From CAVYHJ01 sp963768165 [NCBI: uncultured bacterium] (GTDB lineage Bacteria; UBP4; UBA4092): a DNA stretch of 64,000 nucleotides. The notes under the pieces are model-generated. The model did no database searches, had not been told where the DNA came from, and saw only the letters and a list, made by a program, of their open reading frames with translations. The DNA lies in NCBI GenBank assembly GCA_963768165.1, contig CAVYHJ010000002.1, positions 558,001-622,000 of the forward strand. Direction: 5' to 3'. Positions 24,487-33,359 of the stretch are shown here, one piece after another; the stretch's first letter is position 1; each line of letters begins with the position of its first letter. The position numbers were made by a program, and so were the translations under genes.

Positions 24487-25845
24487 TTATTGATTTACAA
24501 CCTCCTTTGGTTTATTTGTAAAGTCCGTTTTTTTAGGGCATTTCGGTTCACCCTTTTCGTAGGTTTCTGAATTATCATGGTTATCCAACTCAAATAAATC
24601 TCTTACCGCTTCCGTATGAAAATATCCATCTCCCGCCGCGGTTCTCCGTTTCAATTCTTTAATCGGATAATGCAATAGTTGATGGGTAATCCGCTGTGTC
24701 AAATAAGCAATCTTTTCTTTATCTTGTTCGGAGAGTTCGGGTAATTGATGGAGGGTTTTTTCCAATTCCTTCATGCGGATTTCATCAAATTTTTCAATTA
24801 ATTCTTTGATGGTGGGAGTAACCGCCAGGTTACTATACCATTTCAGAAAGTCCTGCTGTTCCGTCTCGATAATTTGATTACATTTTTGCAATTCCTGCTG
24901 GCGTTTCATCAAATTTTCATTGGCAACTTTCTGTAAATCATCTATATCATATAAATACACATTGTCGAGTTGGTTCACTTGAGGATCAATATCGCGGGGT
25001 ACGGCTATATCTATTAATAGTATCGGACGGTTTCTTCGTTTTCTAAGGACTTCTTTAATATCTTCTTTGGAGATAATACATTGCGGAGCGCCAGTCGAAC
25101 TTATTACAATGTCTATATCCGACATGCGCTGGAATGCGTCATCAAACCGGACGGCTTCTCCCTGACAGGCCTCCGCCAATTGTTGTGCTTTTTCATAGTG
25201 CCGGTTGGAAACGACCACCGAACGAGTGCCATTTTTCACAAGGGATTGGAGTGTCAATTCCGACATAGGTCCCGCTCCGATGACCATGACCGCTCTTTCA
25301 TTTAATTCCCCAAATATTTTCTTGGCCAAATCCACCGCTACGGAACTTATCGAAACCACGCCTTCCCCGATATCCGTAGAAGACCGAACTTGTTTGGCAA
25401 CGTTAAACGCGCGTTGAAAGAGGGTATTGAGAATGACACCGGTGAATCCGGTCTCTTTGGCAATTTCATACGATTCTTTGATTTGACCCAGAATTTGCGC
25501 TTCCCCCACCACCATGGAATCCAGACTGGAAGCGACTCGAAATAAATGTTTCACCGCACCCATACTATGGTGCATATAAAGTACATTGGCAAAATCATTT
25601 TCCGCGATTTGATGATACTCGGATAAAAATCTACGGATTCGTGCGGAAGTCGCGGTAATCGTCTCTTCCGATGCCGCGTAAATTTCTACCCGGTTGCAGG
25701 TAGACACAATCACCGCTTCCATCAATGACGAAAGCTTTTTTAACGCATTCAACGCATCCCCCAGATTTTTTCGGGGAAAAGCCAGTTTCTCCCGCACGTC
25801 AATCGGCGCGGTATGGTGACTTATTCCTACGACTACTATATCCAT
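24487..25845 (-). CDS. hemA: Glutamyl-tRNA reductase
   Basis: 452 residues from MDIVVVGISHHTAPIDVREK, the family's hallmark start. The open frame runs 75 codons further up, into the ccsA-like gene, but that part is not HemA-like. AGGAAC precedes the ATG at 25845. Visible motifs are STCNRVEIYA with the catalytic Cys, the GEAQILGQIKESY substrate loop, the NADPH-binding VMVIGAGPMSELT and the C-terminal dimerisation helix. It makes glutamate-1-semialdehyde for heme. Its position next to ccs genes and the 45-heme cytochrome suggests heme supply is raised together with demand. Confidence 0.95.
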   Translation of the reverse strand: MDIVVVGISHHTAPIDVREKLAFPRKNLGDALNALKKLSSLMEAVIVSTCNRVEIYAASEETITATSARIRRFLSEYHQIAENDFANVLYMHHSMGAVKHLFRVASSLDSMVVGEAQILGQIKESYEIAKETGFTGVILNTLFQRAFNVAKQVRSSTDIGEGVVSISSVAVDLAKKIFGELNERAVMVIGAGPMSELTLQSLVKNGTRSVVVSNRHYEKAQQLAEACQGEAVRFDDAFQRMSDIDIVISSTGAPQCIISKEDIKEVLRKRRNRPILLIDIAVPRDIDPQVNQLDNVYLYDIDDLQKVANENLMKRQQELQKCNQIIETEQQDFLKWYSNLAVTPTIKELIEKFDEIRMKELEKTLHQLPELSEQDKEKIAYLTQRITHQLLHYPIKELKRRTAAGDGYFHTEAVRDLFELDNHDNSETYEKGEPKCPKKTDFTNKPKEVVNQ

Positions 25846-25859
25846 AAATCTGTTCCTGT

Positions 25860-26765
25860 TTATTTTGCTAAATACGAATGCAATCCGGGTAACAAAAGCC
25901 CAACTCCTAAATATGTGAAAATAACAAATCCAAAACCCAGTATTGACAGATACGCAACTTTCCGACCGCGAAATCGGGAGGTAATACGAACATGCAAAAG
26001 TACCGCATACAAAAACCAGGTAATTAAAGACCAGGTTTCTTTCGGGTCCCAACCCCAGTACCGGCCCCAAGTTTCATTTGCCCAAACGGAACCGGTCACG
26101 ATACCGATTGTCAAAAATACAAATCCTAACGCGACCGCAAAGTAATTGATTTCATCCAATACTTCCAAAGGAGGTATTAATTGATAGAGCAACCCAAAAT
26201 GTTTTTGTTTCATTTGCCGTTCCAGGAAAATATAAAAAACGCCTGCCGCAAACGCTACGCAATACGCCGCGTAACTTAAAAACGCAAATCCCACATGAAT
26301 CGTCAACCAATAGGATCGTAATGCAGGCGCCAATGCTTCCACATCCTGAATCTGAAACAATGCGGCGATCAACAAAATAATGGCCACCGGAATCACTCCG
26401 ACATTAATAAAAGGAATCGTGGAACGTTTGCTGAAATAGAATCCCGCGACCACGATGACAAATGAAAAGAACAAAAGTGATTCATAAATCGAGGTGACCG
26501 GGAAATGTCCGGAACGCATACCCCGGATAACCAGGATTGTCAAATGAAGAAAGGCTCCCAGATAAAGGATTCCATTCGGAAATAACCGTAAATGAAAACC
26601 GGTATCCGCAGAATAATTTCCGGACGCGGTAGCCGGTGACAAGGAACGATGCTGGATTGGGATTTTGGAGAGAATTATTGCGACCACACCGATGATATAT
26701 AGCGTGATGGTGACCAGTAGTAAAGACCATTGCATGGTGTCTCTTATTTCCCAATGTATCGTCAT
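25860..26765 (-). CDS. ccsA: System II cytochrome c maturation protein (CcsA/ResC type), copy 1
   Basis: A 301-residue protein with about eight membrane segments and the tryptophan-rich heme-handling motif WGRYWGWDPKETWSLITW near the C-terminus, plus conserved histidines (HVGFAFLSYAAY and HVRITSRFRG). With ResB it forms the heme export and ligation complex for CXXCH apocytochromes. The first residues (RDTMQW) are encoded by an ATTGCAT-core repeat, so the N-terminus may be recently altered. It is followed 15 bases later by hemA. It is one of two paralogues in the operon. Confidence 0.9.
   Translation of the reverse strand: MTIHWEIRDTMQWSLLLVTITLYIIGVVAIILSKIPIQHRSLSPATASGNYSADTGFHLRLFPNGILYLGAFLHLTILVIRGMRSGHFPVTSIYESLLFFSFVIVVAGFYFSKRSTIPFINVGVIPVAIILLIAALFQIQDVEALAPALRSYWLTIHVGFAFLSYAAYCVAFAAGVFYIFLERQMKQKHFGLLYQLIPPLEVLDEINYFAVALGFVFLTIGIVTGSVWANETWGRYWGWDPKETWSLITWFLYAVLLHVRITSRFRGRKVAYLSILGFGFVIFTYLGVGLLLPGLHSYLAK
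26727..26746. repeat. ATTGCAT-core repeat in the start of the ccsA-like gene
   Basis: CCATTGCATGGTGTCTCTTA, nearly identical to 65-84 and read in frame as part of RDTMQW. Confidence 0.45.
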
Positions 26766-26783
26766 AATTTTTTCAAACCTCTG

Positions 26784-26815
26784 CGTCGGGAATGATTTCT
26801 TTCTTTCCCGATGCC
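26784..26815. repeat. GCGTCGGG palindromic element, intergenic copy
   Basis: Arms GCGTCGGGAA and TTTCCCGATGC, between the two ccsA-like genes. Interior and flanks (TCT before, CTTCCTTAT after) match the in-frame copy at 27164-27196. Confidence 0.75.
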
Positions 26816-26819
26816 TTCC

Positions 26820-27764
26820 TTATTGACTCACCTGACCATAACTATGCAACCCGCCCTCGGTATATTTCGGCAGGATGATATTGACTCCGTAATAACAAAT
26901 CAGCACCGCGACAAATCCGGCAACCGCCAACCACGCGGTTTTAGACCCGCGCCATTTCGCTACCAATCGGGTATGTAAAAATGCCGCGTAGACCATCCAA
27001 GTAATCAATGACCAGGTTTCTTTGGGGTCCCAACTCCAATAAGAGCCCCAGGTTTCATTCGCCCACACGGCTCCAAAGATAATTCCGGCGGTCAGCATAA
27101 TAAATCCTGTGGTAACAACCCAATAAGTATTTTGATCCAACGCATCCAGATTCTTGGTGTTCTGCGTCGGGAATGAGTTCTTTTCTTTCCCGACGTCTTC
27201 CTTATGGCTCTTCCAAAGAAATAAAAGTCCCGTTCCAAAAGACAAAGCAAACGCGCCATAGGCTAGGAAAATGGTGATTACATGAATCTCCAGCCAATAG
27301 CTATTCAATGCTGGCATTAACGCTTCCGCTTCCCGCGTGGGGGGAGGGAACCAGCCGCCTTTCCCGCCGATGCCTGCCGTTAACGCGTTTAATAAACTAA
27401 ATATATAAGAAACCGGTACCATATCTAGAGCATAACCTTGCACCAACCAGGCAATCGGGAGAACAATCGCACCTAGTCCTGGCACGGGTCGGAATATCTC
27501 CACTAAAGTAAATGCCAACGCCACCACCCACGACAGAAAAATCACCGATTCATACATATTGGCAAAGGGTGCATGTCCCGCTTCATGCCAGCGATACAAC
27601 AACCCAAAGGTATGTGCGGTCACTCCGATAATCATAAGGACAATATTAAATTTACGAGGAATGGGAACTTTTCCTGTAGACAGCAATAAATAAGATATCG
27701 TTCCGATAAAATATATGAAATACGCGATGATAAACAATCCATAACTATTCATGTGGCTATGCAT
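26820..27764 (-). CDS. ccsA: System II cytochrome c maturation protein (CcsA/ResC type), copy 2
   Basis: A 314-residue protein with about eight membrane segments and the WGSYWSWDPKETWSLITW motif; conserved histidines lie in LEIHVITIFLAYGAF and FLHTRLVAKWRG. It overlaps resB by eight bases, so the two are translationally coupled. A loop at residues 190-201 (VGKEKNSFPTQ) is encoded by an inserted palindromic element and has no counterpart in copy 1, although the frame is intact. Two ccsA copies next to one resB may reflect subfunction for different cytochromes. Confidence 0.9.
   Translation of the reverse strand: MHSHMNSYGLFIIAYFIYFIGTISYLLLSTGKVPIPRKFNIVLMIIGVTAHTFGLLYRWHEAGHAPFANMYESVIFLSWVVALAFTLVEIFRPVPGLGAIVLPIAWLVQGYALDMVPVSYIFSLLNALTAGIGGKGGWFPPPTREAEALMPALNSYWLEIHVITIFLAYGAFALSFGTGLLFLWKSHKEDVGKEKNSFPTQNTKNLDALDQNTYWVVTTGFIMLTAGIIFGAVWANETWGSYWSWDPKETWSLITWMVYAAFLHTRLVAKWRGSKTAWLAVAGFVAVLICYYGVNIILPKYTEGGLHSYGQVSQ
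27164..27196. repeat. Palindromic element inserted in frame in ccsA copy 2
   Basis: Arms GCGTCGGGAA and TTCCCGACG(T). Minus-strand translation DVGKEKNSFPTQ. The reverse complement of the element at 31337-31369 is almost identical over its whole length. Confidence 0.85.
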
Positions 27765-29271
27765 ACTGTTGTTCCTTTCCTTTTGCTTGTTGTTTCAATG
27801 TTTCCTCAATAACATCCAACTCCGGCACTTTATTATCTGTTCTCCGGTTCGCATGTCCGGTCATTCGGATGAGAGACCCTTTTTCATTGGCGGATATTTT
27901 TATCCACACCCGTTTATGATCTCGAAACAAACTTAAGATGGTCCCAAAGATCAAACTCGCAAATCCAAAATAGACAATAGGAACACCCGGATCTTTGACT
28001 ACCTGGAATACAGAATAATAAGAAGGTTCCAGAGCATCTACAACATAGTTATAGGTTAATTTTTTGCCTGCGTGAAAATCACTAATTTTCGGAAATATCC
28101 AAGTTCTATTAGTCATCTGTCCATTGGCATATTCTTCAATCTGAAATGCCGGGTTCACCATATCATTGGATTTACTAAAAGGTTTCATCTGCGGGTCTAG
28201 TGCAAAATCTGGTAAGAATTGAGTGATTTTAAAGGATTCCGGTTTTCCTGGAATGGCAATCAATGTCCCGATTTGTGCCCCGATTTTGGCAACATCTTGA
28301 TTAGTAGCGGGATCAACGATTCGCAAAGTAATCCGGTTCAGATTCTGCCCTTGTCCATAACTGCTTTGGAAGAATTTCACACCTTCATACTTTAAGGGCT
28401 GATTGACTCGAATCAATGGATTGGAAATCTCTTTGCCGTTTTCCAAGACCGTGACAAAACTTCTAAAATCCTTGGGCATGGAACCATCTTTTTGAAACTC
28501 CACTTCAAATTTATTCAACCGGATTTGAAATCCCGAATGGGGTACCTGTTGAGTCTCCCCTTCATTAATCTGCATATTGGTACTAAAAGCATATTGCCCA
28601 TCCACGCTGCTGGTGAATCCTTTTAAGGGACCGTTGACAAAATATCCGCTTAAAAATTGGCTGATACGGGTATTCCCGAATAGCGTTCCCACCATAATGA
28701 CAATAACACTGAAATGAATCAGTAAATTTCCCCATTGATTGGTCATCCCGCTCGAACCATATAAATACGTTCCATCTCCATTCTTTCTCTCATACACGTC
28801 AAAATGATGTTTTTTTAATTCGGTTTTGGTCGTCTCCAGCGATTCTGTCAGAGGCATCGAAGTGTATAATTTAATTCCCTTATCGGCGACCATATAAAAA
28901 TGGTCGTCCATAATGACCGCCGGTTCCCGCATAAACCGCCGGACGACTTTCAACCGGTAGGTCGCGCAGACACTGGTGCTGATACCTAACATAATTAATA
29001 GAAGGGTAAACCAGCCGCAATGATAGATATTCGTTAAACCAATGGTGTGAAATAAATATGCCATCCCAATCCCATATTTTGTTATATAAGCTTGCTGCTC
29101 GACATTTTGCGGGATTAACGTACCGATAATGCAGGCCACAATCAATATACTGAATAGGGTAACACTCAGTTTAATGGATTTCCAAAAATCCCAAAACGCT
29201 TGCCAGCCAACTTTAATCATTCGATTCATTTCCATCGGGTGATTTATTGTTAATTCTCGACTGTCCGACAT
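27757..29271 (-). CDS. resB: ResB/Ccs1 cytochrome c biogenesis protein
   Basis: A 504-residue protein: three N-terminal membrane segments beginning FWDFWKSIKLSVTLFS, a large periplasmic domain (about residues 200-440) and a last membrane segment VYFGFASLIFGTILSLF. This is the ResB/Ccs1 architecture. It binds apocytochrome and works with CcsA to attach heme. It is the first gene of the operon, about 45 bases behind a sigma54-type promoter. Confidence 0.9.
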   Translation of the reverse strand: MSDSRELTINHPMEMNRMIKVGWQAFWDFWKSIKLSVTLFSILIVACIIGTLIPQNVEQQAYITKYGIGMAYLFHTIGLTNIYHCGWFTLLLIMLGISTSVCATYRLKVVRRFMREPAVIMDDHFYMVADKGIKLYTSMPLTESLETTKTELKKHHFDVYERKNGDGTYLYGSSGMTNQWGNLLIHFSVIVIMVGTLFGNTRISQFLSGYFVNGPLKGFTSSVDGQYAFSTNMQINEGETQQVPHSGFQIRLNKFEVEFQKDGSMPKDFRSFVTVLENGKEISNPLIRVNQPLKYEGVKFFQSSYGQGQNLNRITLRIVDPATNQDVAKIGAQIGTLIAIPGKPESFKITQFLPDFALDPQMKPFSKSNDMVNPAFQIEEYANGQMTNRTWIFPKISDFHAGKKLTYNYVVDALEPSYYSVFQVVKDPGVPIVYFGFASLIFGTILSLFRDHKRVWIKISANEKGSLIRMTGHANRRTDNKVPELDVIEETLKQQAKGKEQQYA

Positions 29272-29314
29272 CTCGTACTCCTCATTGGAATTATTAGTTA
29301 CATCGAATTACTTA

Positions 29315-29330
29315 TGCTGGATTCATGCCA
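29315..29330 (-). promoter_or_regulatory. Sigma54 promoter of the resB-ccsA-hemA-45-heme operon
   Basis: Minus strand TGGCATGAATCCAGCA, with GG-N10-GC spacing, ending about 45 bases before the resB ATG. Confidence 0.65.
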
Positions 29331-29331
29331 G

Positions 29332-29347
29332 TGCGTAAAATTTCGCA
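29332..29347. promoter_or_regulatory. TGCGTAAAATTTCGCA operator-like palindrome
   Basis: One base upstream of the -24 element, the same arrangement as at 11722-11737. It shares the TGCGT/ACGCA ends with the enhancer pair at 14814-14851. Confidence 0.5.
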
Positions 29348-29931
29348 ATTGGATTTGCAAATGATTGAAAAATAACAAGTTGGATTATTTAATGATAGAC
29401 TTTTAGCGTAAACCTCTAAACACTAAATATCTTCTATATTTGTTTTTCTTATTAACAGGATTTCTTTGTTTAGTATTTTAATCATTGAATTTATTTTTGT
29501 TACGATATTTTGTGACTTTCCTCCACACTGTCTTTTTTCATTACACTTTTGTTTAATTGAATTTAATATGTCAAAAATATCGTAGAAATAAAACGGTATA
29601 TTTATTATTTATATGGAAAATATTATTTCTTTTACTTGTTTTTGATTATTGTCTGTTTTATATTTTGGACTTTTTTACGTTTATTCAACACTTTTAATGT
29701 AGAGTAATTCATCAAACCGTGTGTTGTTTCTCATCATCACTTTAAGATATATGATTTTATTGATGTTACGGTATTGGTTGTATTTATATTCACTCTTCAT
29801 GTGGTTATTTACATCACTATAAATAGAATGCCATTTTCATAGGTTTATTTATTAAATAAAAAATTGGTTATAGATTATTAATTTAATTGAAGTTAATTAA
29901 TATTTTGAATCTCTTACAAAACTTACATATT

Positions 29932-29947
29932 TGGCATGGTACTAGCA
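29932..29947 (+). promoter_or_regulatory. Sigma54 promoter of the GcvH-like/HybAB operon
   Basis: TGGCATGGTACTAGCA, GG-N10-GC. An ATG inside it (29936) opens the reading frame, but translation more likely starts at 29999, 40-50 bases downstream of the promoter, with a strong AAAGGAGG site. Confidence 0.65.
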
Positions 29948-29998
29948 ATAATAAGCTATGAAATTGGAAAAACAAATACACGAAAGGAGGAACAACCA

Positions 29999-30667
29999 AT
30001 GACAGTCATCGCCGTCATCATACTTTTTACACTCTTCATATTAGGTGAATGGGTTTATATCAAATTTTTCGAGAAGAAAGGAGCCGTGGAGATAAAGATA
30101 AAACCTGCTATTTCCGTGAATACGGAAAAGTATTATCATCCCGGGCATACCTGGGTAGAGCTAAAAGGGGAAGATCAGTCTGCCGAGATTGGTCCGGATA
30201 GTTTCACTCAGAAAATTATGGGACCGGTGGAAGAGATTGAATTACCGCGCACGGGACAAATCATTCAACAAGGGAATCCCCTCTGGACTTTTATACGCGG
30301 GAGCAGACGATTAACTCAAGTTTCCCCACTAACCGGGAAAGTAATGGAAGTAAATACAACGGTTGCTAATAACAAGTCCGCTGCTACACAGCCTGCTGAT
30401 GGCACCACCTGGATGATTAAAATACATCCTTTGGAAGTCCGGCAAAATTTGAATAATCTGTTGCAAGGGGTATTGGCACGCAAGTGGCAGGACACCTCGA
30501 AGACCCTCTTTGTGCAGAATTTCTTTTCGCACCTGGGTCCGGTATATCAGGACGGGGGCGAACTGGCAGACGATGTCAGCCAAAAAATCACCGACGAACA
30601 ATGGAATAAAATCCAAAACGAATTCTTTTATCCAGTAATTCAAAAATCATTTAGAGAAAGGGAGTAA
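29999..30667 (+). CDS. Membrane-anchored GcvH-like protein 1, no lipoyl lysine
   Basis: A 222-residue protein from the ATG after AAAGGAGG. TM anchor about residues 2-20, then a GcvH-like fold beginning YYHPGHTWVELKGEDQSAEIG, which resembles the H-protein start (HEWV, then IGIT). Where H proteins carry the lipoylated lysine in ESVKA, this one reads GSRRLTQVSPLTGKV, with Arg in place of Lys, so it cannot be lipoylated in the usual way. The C-terminal motif VYQDGG is shared with the two paralogues at 30673 and 33360. First gene of the operon. It may be a structural subunit of the HybAB-like membrane complex; glycine cleavage is unlikely, as no P, T or L protein is present. Confidence 0.75.
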   Translation: MTVIAVIILFTLFILGEWVYIKFFEKKGAVEIKIKPAISVNTEKYYHPGHTWVELKGEDQSAEIGPDSFTQKIMGPVEEIELPRTGQIIQQGNPLWTFIRGSRRLTQVSPLTGKVMEVNTTVANNKSAATQPADGTTWMIKIHPLEVRQNLNNLLQGVLARKWQDTSKTLFVQNFFSHLGPVYQDGGELADDVSQKITDEQWNKIQNEFFYPVIQKSFRERE

Positions 30668-30672
30668 ATTTT

Positions 30673-31329
30673 ATGGTCACTATATTTCTATTTTTAACGG
30701 TAGTATTTTTCATTCTATTGGATGTCATTATCCAGAAAATTAGAGGGAAAAAACCGGTATTGGCAGTGGAAAAGGATAACTCGATCCGGTTACCCAAAGG
30801 TTTATTTTATTATACCGGCCATACCTGGGCGAATATCCAGATGTCCGGCAGCGTCAAAGTAGGGATTGATGATTTTGTACAAAAACTGGTAGGAAAAGTT
30901 AGTGAAATTCAGGCACAACCTATCGGTAAAACTGTTAAACAAGGCGAAACCCTAGTGCAAATCAAACAGGGGAATCGTACTCTTTCTTTTGCCTCTCCGG
31001 TGGATGGTACGGTCACTCAGATCAACGACCATCTTCTGAAAAATCCTGTCCTATTACAGGAAAGTCCTTATAAATCCGGATGGATATATGAAATTCAACC
31101 AACCAATCTATCCTATAATCTGCCGAAATTACTGGTGGGAGAACGAAGTCTCGCCTGGTTGAAAACGGAACTTAGCCGCCTGCGGGATTTCTTAAGTTCA
31201 ACGGCAATGACTCCCGCACTGGTGGGTCAAACCATGCAGGATGGCGGGATCCCCGCGAATGGTTTATTGGAACAACTGAATGACCAATCCTGGGACGCAT
31301 TCCAAAAACAATTTTTAACCAAAATATAA
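30673..31329 (+). CDS. Membrane-anchored GcvH-like protein 2, no lipoyl lysine
   Basis: A 218-residue protein: TM at residues 2-20 (TIFLFLTVVFFILLDVII), then the H-protein-like domain starting FYYTGHTWANIQMSGSVKVG. The position of the lipoyl lysine reads GNRTLSFASPVDGTV, with Thr. The C-terminal region has TMQDGG. It starts five bases after GcvH-like 1, with GGGAG as ribosome site. Probably partner of copy 1 in the same membrane assembly. Confidence 0.75.
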   Translation: MVTIFLFLTVVFFILLDVIIQKIRGKKPVLAVEKDNSIRLPKGLFYYTGHTWANIQMSGSVKVGIDDFVQKLVGKVSEIQAQPIGKTVKQGETLVQIKQGNRTLSFASPVDGTVTQINDHLLKNPVLLQESPYKSGWIYEIQPTNLSYNLPKLLVGERSLAWLKTELSRLRDFLSSTAMTPALVGQTMQDGGIPANGLLEQLNDQSWDAFQKQFLTKI

Positions 31330-31336
31330 AAATAAG

Positions 31337-31369
31337 GCGTCGGGAAAGAAAAGAACTCATTCCCGACGC
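31337..31369. repeat. GCGTCGGGAA palindromic element, inverted copy
   Basis: Arms GCGTCGGGAA and TTCCCGACGC in the 63-base gap before the HybA-HybB fusion. It is the reverse complement of the element inserted in ccsA copy 2. Confidence 0.8.
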
Positions 31370-31392
31370 AGTCAAATAGGAGTACCTAAGCT

Positions 31393-33336
31393 GTGTCAAC
31401 TCGAAGAGCAATCCTTTATGATTCAACCAAATGCATCGGCTGCGGGGCATGTTATAACGCCTGCAAGGATGAATTTCATCTCCCGAAAACCTCCGATGAC
31501 CCATTAAAAGACAAATTATCCTGTAATACCTATACCTCCATTCAAGAGAAAAGCGGGAATTATATCCGGCGCTTATGCATGCATTGCGAAACACCCACCT
31601 GCGCCTCCGTTTGTCCCGTCGGGGCTTTCACGAAGACAAAAGAAGGGCCTGTCATTTATGATAAGGACAAATGCATGGGCTGCCGTTATTGTATGCAGGC
31701 ATGTCCCTTTCAAATTCCCACATATCAATGGAATAGTGTCGTACCCATTGTTCAGAAATGTATCATGTGTTATGACAAAGTATCCAAAGGGGAGCCTACC
31801 GCTTGCGCGGCGATATGTCCGACCGGAGCAACCGCCTTCGGGTTTCGCGATGACTTATTAACGGAAGCCCACAAACGGATTCAAGATAATCCTACTGAAT
31901 ACCAAAACCAGGTTTACGGTGAAAAAGAAGTCGGTGGCACTTCCGTATTAATGTTATCCAAAGTCCCGTTTGTGGATTTGGGGCTTAAACCGAATCCCAG
32001 TGTTAACCCGTTACCCAAACTTACTTGGAATGTCCTTTCCGAGACACCCAATTTTGCATTAGGTTGGGGTATCTTCCTTGGCGGAATGTGGTGGTTGACC
32101 AATCGCAAAAATGAAATGCAAGAGAAGGTCAGGGAAGAACTGAAAAAGAAAGCCGCGGAACCGATAGAAGTAAAATTACCGCCCGGAATATTTAAACTTA
32201 CCTTCTGGAAAAGCATATTTCTTCTTACGATACTAGCCGGACTAGCGGCTACTTTTATGAGGGTCACACATGGGTTAGGTTCTACGCACCTGACCGACGA
32301 AATTCCTTGGGGACTTTGGGTCGGGTTTAAATTATGCGCTGTGGCACTGGCGGCGGGCGGGTTTACCCTTTGCGCGATTACCCATATTTTTCATATCAAA
32401 CGATATGAGCCTTTGGTCCGTCCAGCGGTTTTAATTGCATTTCTAGGATACCTATCGTTTATCGTCACACTCTTATATGATTTGGGCCAACCCTGGCGAA
32501 TCTGGCATCCCCTATTAATGTGGAATGAACATTCCGTCATGTTTGAAGTATCCTGGTGCGTGATGTTGTATACGACGGTATTGGCATTGGAATTCAGCCC
32601 GATACTTTTTGAACGGTTGGGCTGGCATACACCGATGAAATGGATTCACACCATTACCATTCCCCTGGTCATATTTGGAGTGGTGTTATCCACGTTACAC
32701 CAATCCTCCCTCGGTTCTATGTATTTAATCGTTCCCGGCAGATTGCATCCCCTGTGGTATTCCCCAATGATACCGGTATTCTTTTTCATATCGGCACTGG
32801 GCGCAGGTTGTGCGATGTTGATGTTTGGGTCTTTCTTAAGTTACCGGAATTTTGGGAAACGCCTGCATATTGATTTGCTTGGCGACCTCGCGAAAATGAT
32901 TATTGTGATAGAAACCATTTATCTTATCGTGCGAGTACAGGATTTGTTCCGCCGGGGTGCCATTACCTATCTGTACACCTTGAATCTGGAAAGCGGTTTA
33001 TTTATGGCGGAACTACTGATTGGGACAATTCTCCCGATTATTATCCTGTCGTTCCCCGCCGTTCGAAAAAGCCAGCGGGGCCTTTATTGGACATCTGTAT
33101 TAATAATTCTTGGAATGGTCTTGAACCGTGGAAATATCAGTATCACGGGAATTCAAGCGTTTGTGAAAACCCCTTACTTCCCGTCTTGGACGGAAATCGC
33201 CATTGTTTTAGCGGTGGCTTCGACAGCCATTACGGCCTTTACATTGGCGGTCAAATATCTGCCCATATTTGAGGAATTGGAAGATGAACCGAAACAAGAG
33301 ATTAAATATGAGCAATTTAAAATTATTCCCGCATAG
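31393..33336 (+). CDS. HybA-HybB-like fusion: ferredoxin-type subunit plus NrfD-family membrane subunit
   Basis: A 647-residue protein starting at GTG behind AGGAG. Residues 1-170 hold four cysteine clusters (CIGCGACYNACK, CMHCETPTCASVCP, CMGCRYCMQACP, then CIMCYDK and CAAICP) for four FeS clusters, as in HybA. One TM lies near residue 225. Residues about 275-625 are nine or ten TM of the HybB/NrfD family (ITHIFHIKRYEPLVRPAVL, LGQPWRIWHPL). Such modules pass electrons between FeS centres and menaquinone. Here they are in one chain, with no hydrogenase subunits nearby but three GcvH-like proteins and a tetraheme cytochrome. A quinol:cytochrome oxidoreductase is the likely role. Confidence 0.85.
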   Translation: MSTRRAILYDSTKCIGCGACYNACKDEFHLPKTSDDPLKDKLSCNTYTSIQEKSGNYIRRLCMHCETPTCASVCPVGAFTKTKEGPVIYDKDKCMGCRYCMQACPFQIPTYQWNSVVPIVQKCIMCYDKVSKGEPTACAAICPTGATAFGFRDDLLTEAHKRIQDNPTEYQNQVYGEKEVGGTSVLMLSKVPFVDLGLKPNPSVNPLPKLTWNVLSETPNFALGWGIFLGGMWWLTNRKNEMQEKVREELKKKAAEPIEVKLPPGIFKLTFWKSIFLLTILAGLAATFMRVTHGLGSTHLTDEIPWGLWVGFKLCAVALAAGGFTLCAITHIFHIKRYEPLVRPAVLIAFLGYLSFIVTLLYDLGQPWRIWHPLLMWNEHSVMFEVSWCVMLYTTVLALEFSPILFERLGWHTPMKWIHTITIPLVIFGVVLSTLHQSSLGSMYLIVPGRLHPLWYSPMIPVFFFISALGAGCAMLMFGSFLSYRNFGKRLHIDLLGDLAKMIIVIETIYLIVRVQDLFRRGAITYLYTLNLESGLFMAELLIGTILPIIILSFPAVRKSQRGLYWTSVLIILGMVLNRGNISITGIQAFVKTPYFPSWTEIAIVLAVASTAITAFTLAVKYLPIFEELEDEPKQEIKYEQFKIIPA

Positions 33337-33359
33337 ACCATGCAATTGGAGGATTGATT

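Larger units (their letters stand above)
29272..29998. other. AT-rich divergent intergenic region
   Basis: About 730 bases, very AT-rich, with no ORF of substance. It carries two outward-facing sigma54 promoters, one near each end, and a palindrome by the left one. A motif related to the IHF-like sites (CAAATGATTGAAA, 29359-29371) is present. Nothing else is recognised in the central 500 bases. Confidence 0.55.

Noticed and set aside
25846-26070. Open frame extending hemA by 75 codons upstream
   Set aside because: It runs antisense-free but overlaps the 3' end of the ccsA-like gene on the same strand, has no HemA similarity, and the ATG at 25845 has both a ribosome site and the family's conserved start.
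31393-33336. Membrane subunit of a Hyb-type hydrogenase
   Set aside because: The fused HybA/HybB layout fits, but there is no hydrogenase large or small subunit, maturation gene or Hyb-specific cytochrome in the window.
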